The notes beneath the pieces were generated by a model, which saw only the letters and a list, made by a program, of their open reading frames with translations, did no database searches and was not told the DNA's origin. A DNA stretch of 8,412 nt. Origin: Burkholderiales bacterium (GTDB lineage Bacteria > Pseudomonadota > Gammaproteobacteria > Burkholderiales > Burkholderiaceae_C). Location: positions 1-8,412 of the forward strand of contig JAGWTL010000114.1 in the NCBI GenBank assembly GCA_028869035.1. The letters are read 5' to 3'. Positions 7,401-8,412 of this stretch are shown piece by piece. Both the position numbers and the translations under genes were made by a program. Positions within the stretch are counted from its first letter, which is position 1. Every line of letters begins with the position of its first letter.

Positions 7401-7667
7401 GTGAACCAGGTGAAGATCGACCGCTCCTTCGTGAGTCAGGCGCTCACCAGCGACTACCACCGCGTGATGATAGCCGCCACCATCAGCATGGCGCGCACGC
7501 TTGGCCTGCAGACCGTTGCCGAAGGGATCGAGACGGCCGAGCAGGCCGCGCTCATGGCCGAACTCGGTTGCGGCAAGGGCCAAGGTTATCTGTACAGCCG
7601 GCCGCTGGGCGCCCAGGACCTGGAGCACTGGGCGCTGGCCCTGCCCGCCCCCTCACTCAGGGCTTGA
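4428..7667 (+). CDS. Membrane-anchored PAS-PAS-PAS-GGDEF-EAL cyclic-di-GMP synthase/phosphodiesterase
   Basis: This 1079-residue protein combines a diguanylate cyclase domain (2 GTP to c-di-GMP) and an EAL phosphodiesterase domain (c-di-GMP to pGpG). It has a basic cytoplasmic N-terminus, a membrane helix at about 46-63, a helical periplasmic region (64-223) and a second helix at about 224-245. Three PAS-like modules follow at about 262-375, 380-500 and 508-628. GGDEF is intact at 725-729, with D674, N682 and D683 upstream. EAL is E853-L855, and N914, E946, D975-D976, K996, E1032 and Q1052 of the phosphodiesterase site are all present. Both domains are therefore probably competent. An RPGD at 706-709 resembles the inhibitory I-site but lies 15 residues before GGDEF instead of 5. 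The start at 4428 is chosen because the next ATG, at residue 63, would remove the first membrane helix; the ribosome binding site is poor. The stimulus and net activity are unknown. The 3' end overlaps the convergent gene by 11 bases. Confidence 0.95.
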   Translation: MKSSDTTPIASKPQSKRRSGWRRVLDWLPGRSRPKGGTHVHRRVRLALYTVLVVVGALALWQMRQQQHAEEIRQADAEIIRVAAAQSTQIQRMIMLLTQLQYREGSEEEHVNALAETLSQAQTQATLLDELLTRQGVWQLNDRSQLRSAISEWQNRRERVWYRAQSLLWLIDQDNQRKRPVAAQFLLTELESFWLTTQSLVDELQLAAQRRSRASLERIELSGNVMLGVLLLLILAVAEPLVLFVRRQGENLQQQSTDLQRLALVAQRTSNWVAVVDRERRVLWCNEAFLRGKGGTLDEVLGQHAALLATNACNDAEEMTRLLAELDMGLAVRVDVMHRGRHGAEVWLDVDYQPIHDAQGLHTGFTLVARDITDTVNERVRMQTLLDTLPAGVVLQSAQGVVIECNRQAQEMLALPEQKLLGRDRLAEDNMVVRSDLTPYAIADRPSVRTLRSGQGLRGELVGHMRTAGELRWHMVNTEPMHDAAGHLTGVISCLVDVTQQREQQQLLTLAIESASLGVWLWDIPSGRMDVNDRLLALFGYRQGEMDLTSEGFYQLIHPEDREGWRWAIRTNLRDSHQPLHWEVRIHHGSGRWMWSLFSGTVVARDASGRALRMAGICYDINAQKELEEQLRQSARTDSLTRLPNRVELLSRIHASIQHARQQPSYCFAVLFMDFDRFKQVNDTLGHSVGDELLRQIAKRLEDSLRPGDAFVQTSDFSQMAARIGGDEFVVLLENIRGDLDAQVVAARLLEVLAEPYQIGPHRVSSTASIGIVTTAHMADDPDSVLRDADIAMYEAKRQGRGRYEMFEPSMRKRVHDDVELENDLRQAIGTGEIHVVYQPMIDLASGRLVGMEALARWLHPQRGSVSPLTFIPVAEATGMIGRLGEFVLKTACHELVRLRTLLGERAPETVSVNLSRAQLRQAGFAAKLSELLYSAGLTPDALMLEVTESLAAQDEAMQTILHEIRTLGVALSLDDFGTGYSSLSCLHELPVNQVKIDRSFVSQALTSDYHRVMIAATISMARTLGLQTVAEGIETAEQAALMAELGCGKGQGYLYSRPLGAQDLEHWALALPAPSLRA

Positions 7668-8238
7668 TGTCCAGCAGGGCGTTCTTGAGCTGCCAGTCGG
7701 CCGGGGCCTTGCCCAGCCAGATGCCCAGCAGGGCTGCAAAGAACTCGGGTTCCTTGAAGGGGGCGCCCTGGACCTTGCCCTTGACCGCGATGGACAGGCC
7801 CTGACCGGGGATCCAGTCCAGGCTGAAACTGTCACCGGCCACGAGTCTCTTGTGATCGGAAAAGATCTGGCTCATGCGCATGATGCCGGGGATGAGCTGG
7901 ACGAAGGCTGCGCGGTCCATATTGTCTTCAATGCCGCGCGAGAACAGCTTGCCCAGTTCGGAGGCATCGATGTCGCGCAGCATGGTGATGCTCATGCGCT
8001 TGGGGCCGGGTGCCTTGAGGATCTCCTCCAGCGAGTCGGCCTTGCGGCTCACGTAAAGGCCGGCGGCATAGACCTTGAAGATGGCCTTGTAACGCACGCC
8101 GGCGCCATTGAGCTCCAGCTTGCTGCCGTCGACTTCGATTTGCGGCGCGAAATTGACACCGCCCACTTCCAAAGCGGATGCCTGCTGACCCAGGGCGAGC
8201 AGCAGGATGAGCAGAGCGGGACGCAAGGGGAACCACAT
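7657..8238 (-). CDS. Secreted chalcone-isomerase-like protein
   Basis: This is a 193-residue protein of the bacterial chalcone-isomerase-like family. It shares the plant chalcone isomerase fold, but its bacterial role is mostly unknown, and true flavanone-forming activity should not be assumed. Residues 1-22 form a signal peptide: MWFPLR, a leucine-rich core, then QASA with likely cleavage before LEVGG. The product is therefore probably periplasmic. The family block GVRYKAIFKVYAAGLYV is at residues 47-63, with RMSITMLRDID at 81-91, FSLDWIPGQGLSI at 138-150 and FFAALLGIWLGKAPAD at 166-181. The length is typical. The ATG at 8236-8238 is well supported by GGAGGT eight bases upstream and by the signal peptide directly after it. 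The stop lies 11 bases inside the end of the convergent c-di-GMP gene. Upstream is a palindrome next to a -10-like element, suggesting repressor control. Confidence 0.9.
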   Translation of the reverse strand: MWFPLRPALLILLLALGQQASALEVGGVNFAPQIEVDGSKLELNGAGVRYKAIFKVYAAGLYVSRKADSLEEILKAPGPKRMSITMLRDIDASELGKLFSRGIEDNMDRAAFVQLIPGIMRMSQIFSDHKRLVAGDSFSLDWIPGQGLSIAVKGKVQGAPFKEPEFFAALLGIWLGKAPADWQLKNALLDIKP

Positions 8239-8246
8239 GATCGATG

Positions 8247-8252
8247 ACCTCC
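8247..8252 (-). promoter_or_regulatory. Strong ribosome binding site of the chalcone-isomerase-like gene
   Basis: On the minus strand GGAGGT sits eight bases before the ATG at 8238. It is the best Shine-Dalgarno match in the window and fixes the start of this gene. Confidence 0.85.
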
Positions 8253-8256
8253 AAAA

Positions 8257-8276
8257 TAGTACGATCGTTCGTTCTA
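8257..8276. promoter_or_regulatory. 20-base imperfect palindrome, candidate operator
   Basis: The plus strand reads TAGTACGATCGTTCGTTCTA. Eight of ten base pairs about its centre are self-complementary (TAG-ACGA-C / G-TCGT-CTA with two mismatched positions per arm). It also contains the perfect 8-base palindrome ACGATCGT at 8261-8268. It lies between the Shine-Dalgarno sequence and a GATAAT hexamer of the minus-strand gene, overlapping the expected transcript start. Size and symmetry resemble operators of TetR/AcrR-type repressors. That identity is inferred, since no regulator gene is visible in the window. Confidence 0.55.
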
Positions 8277-8282
8277 ATTATC
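8277..8282 (-). promoter_or_regulatory. Candidate -10 element of the chalcone-isomerase-like gene
   Basis: GATAAT on the minus strand matches five of six consensus bases and directly abuts the palindrome at 8257-8276. The predicted start of transcription falls inside that palindrome, which gives a leader of about 30 bases with a good ribosome binding site. A matching -35 is not evident in the GC-rich stretch at 8299-8306, so the promoter may need an activator or be weak. Confidence 0.4.
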
Positions 8283-8304
8283 CGGGGCCGGCCTTTTCCG
8301 GGGC
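8281..8304. repeat. Short direct repeat TCCGGGGC in the upstream region
   Basis: TCCGGGGC occurs at 8281-8288 and again at 8297-8304, 16 bases apart (about one and a half helical turns). The 8-base palindrome GGCCGGCC lies at 8286-8293 and overlaps the first copy. The pair flanks the presumed -35 area of the minus-strand promoter. In DNA this GC-rich it may be chance. Confidence 0.25.
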
Positions 8305-8347
8305 TTAGGGTTTTTCTGGGGGTGGGCGCCTTTGCTAAACTGGCCCC

Positions 8348-8412
8348 ATGTTCATTCACCGCCTCATCAGCACAGGTTGCAGCGACCGGGGAGCCTGGCC
8401 CTGGCGTACCTG
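8348..8412 (+). CDS. Possible start of a plus-strand gene, partial, unrecognised
   Basis: An ATG at 8348 opens a frame that stays open for 21 codons to the window edge, beginning MFIHRLISTGCSDRG. I do not recognise the protein. The support is positional. A TAAACT hexamer at 8336-8341, a four-of-six -10 match, ends six bases before the ATG, so transcription could start at or next to the ATG and give a leaderless message. No Shine-Dalgarno sequence lies in front. A TTG at 8377 in another frame, giving LQRPGSLALAYL, is an alternative start. If real, the gene is divergent from the chalcone-isomerase-like gene and shares its upstream region. Confidence 0.25.
   Translation, partial: MFIHRLISTGCSDRGAWPWRT

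Noticed and set aside
6075..7628. Long open frame (517 codons) on the minus strand
   Set aside because: It lies wholly antisense to the GGDEF/EAL-coding region, whose motifs are unmistakable. Its translation is rich in H, Q, A, G and R with no recognisable domain. Long antisense frames are expected in DNA this GC-rich.
7928..8359. Minus-strand frame of 143 codons beginning upstream of the chalcone-isomerase-like gene
   Set aside because: It runs through the promoter and operator region and then out of frame through the secreted protein, with no ribosome binding site or recognisable domain.

Overview
The window is GC-rich, densely packed chromosomal DNA. It looks like a beta-proteobacterium of the order Burkholderiales, probably Comamonadaceae. 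That assignment is inferred from the gene families and their order (apaG, a 'SpecificRecomb' membrane protein, thiL and pgpA on one strand, with rpe divergent from apaG) and from the protein wording, not from any database search. I see no tRNA, rRNA, CRISPR array, insertion sequence or phage gene, and no gene-free stretch over 300 bases.

Left half, minus strand (1-3633): read in transcription order, a probable operon of apaG, a 663-residue multi-pass membrane protein of the misnamed 'site-specific recombinase' family, thiL (thiamine-monophosphate kinase) and pgpA (phosphatidylglycerophosphatase A, cut by the window edge). The spacing is tight: 9 bases between apaG and the membrane protein, an 8-base overlap into thiL, then 82 bases to pgpA.

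Middle, plus strand (3669-7667): rpe (ribulose-phosphate 3-epimerase) starts only 35 bases from the divergent apaG. After a short gap with a GC-rich inverted repeat comes a 1079-residue membrane-anchored cyclic-di-GMP protein with two membrane helices, a roughly 160-residue periplasmic region, three PAS-like modules, GGDEF and EAL. Both catalytic domains keep their key residues. The spacing between the RxxD inhibitory-site motif and GGDEF is stretched from the usual 5 residues to 15.

Right end: a secreted chalcone-isomerase-like protein on the minus strand (7657-8238) converges on the c-di-GMP gene with an 11-base overlap. Its upstream region is the clearest regulatory signal in the window: a strong GGAGGT ribosome binding site, a 20-base imperfect palindrome and a GATAAT -10-like hexamer, side by side. 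A possible plus-strand gene starts at 8348 and runs off the window.

Most of the window is ordinary housekeeping sequence. I do not see a convincing undescribed multi-gene system. The points most worth a second look are the displaced I-site, the palindromic operator candidate and the mislabelled 'recombinase'.
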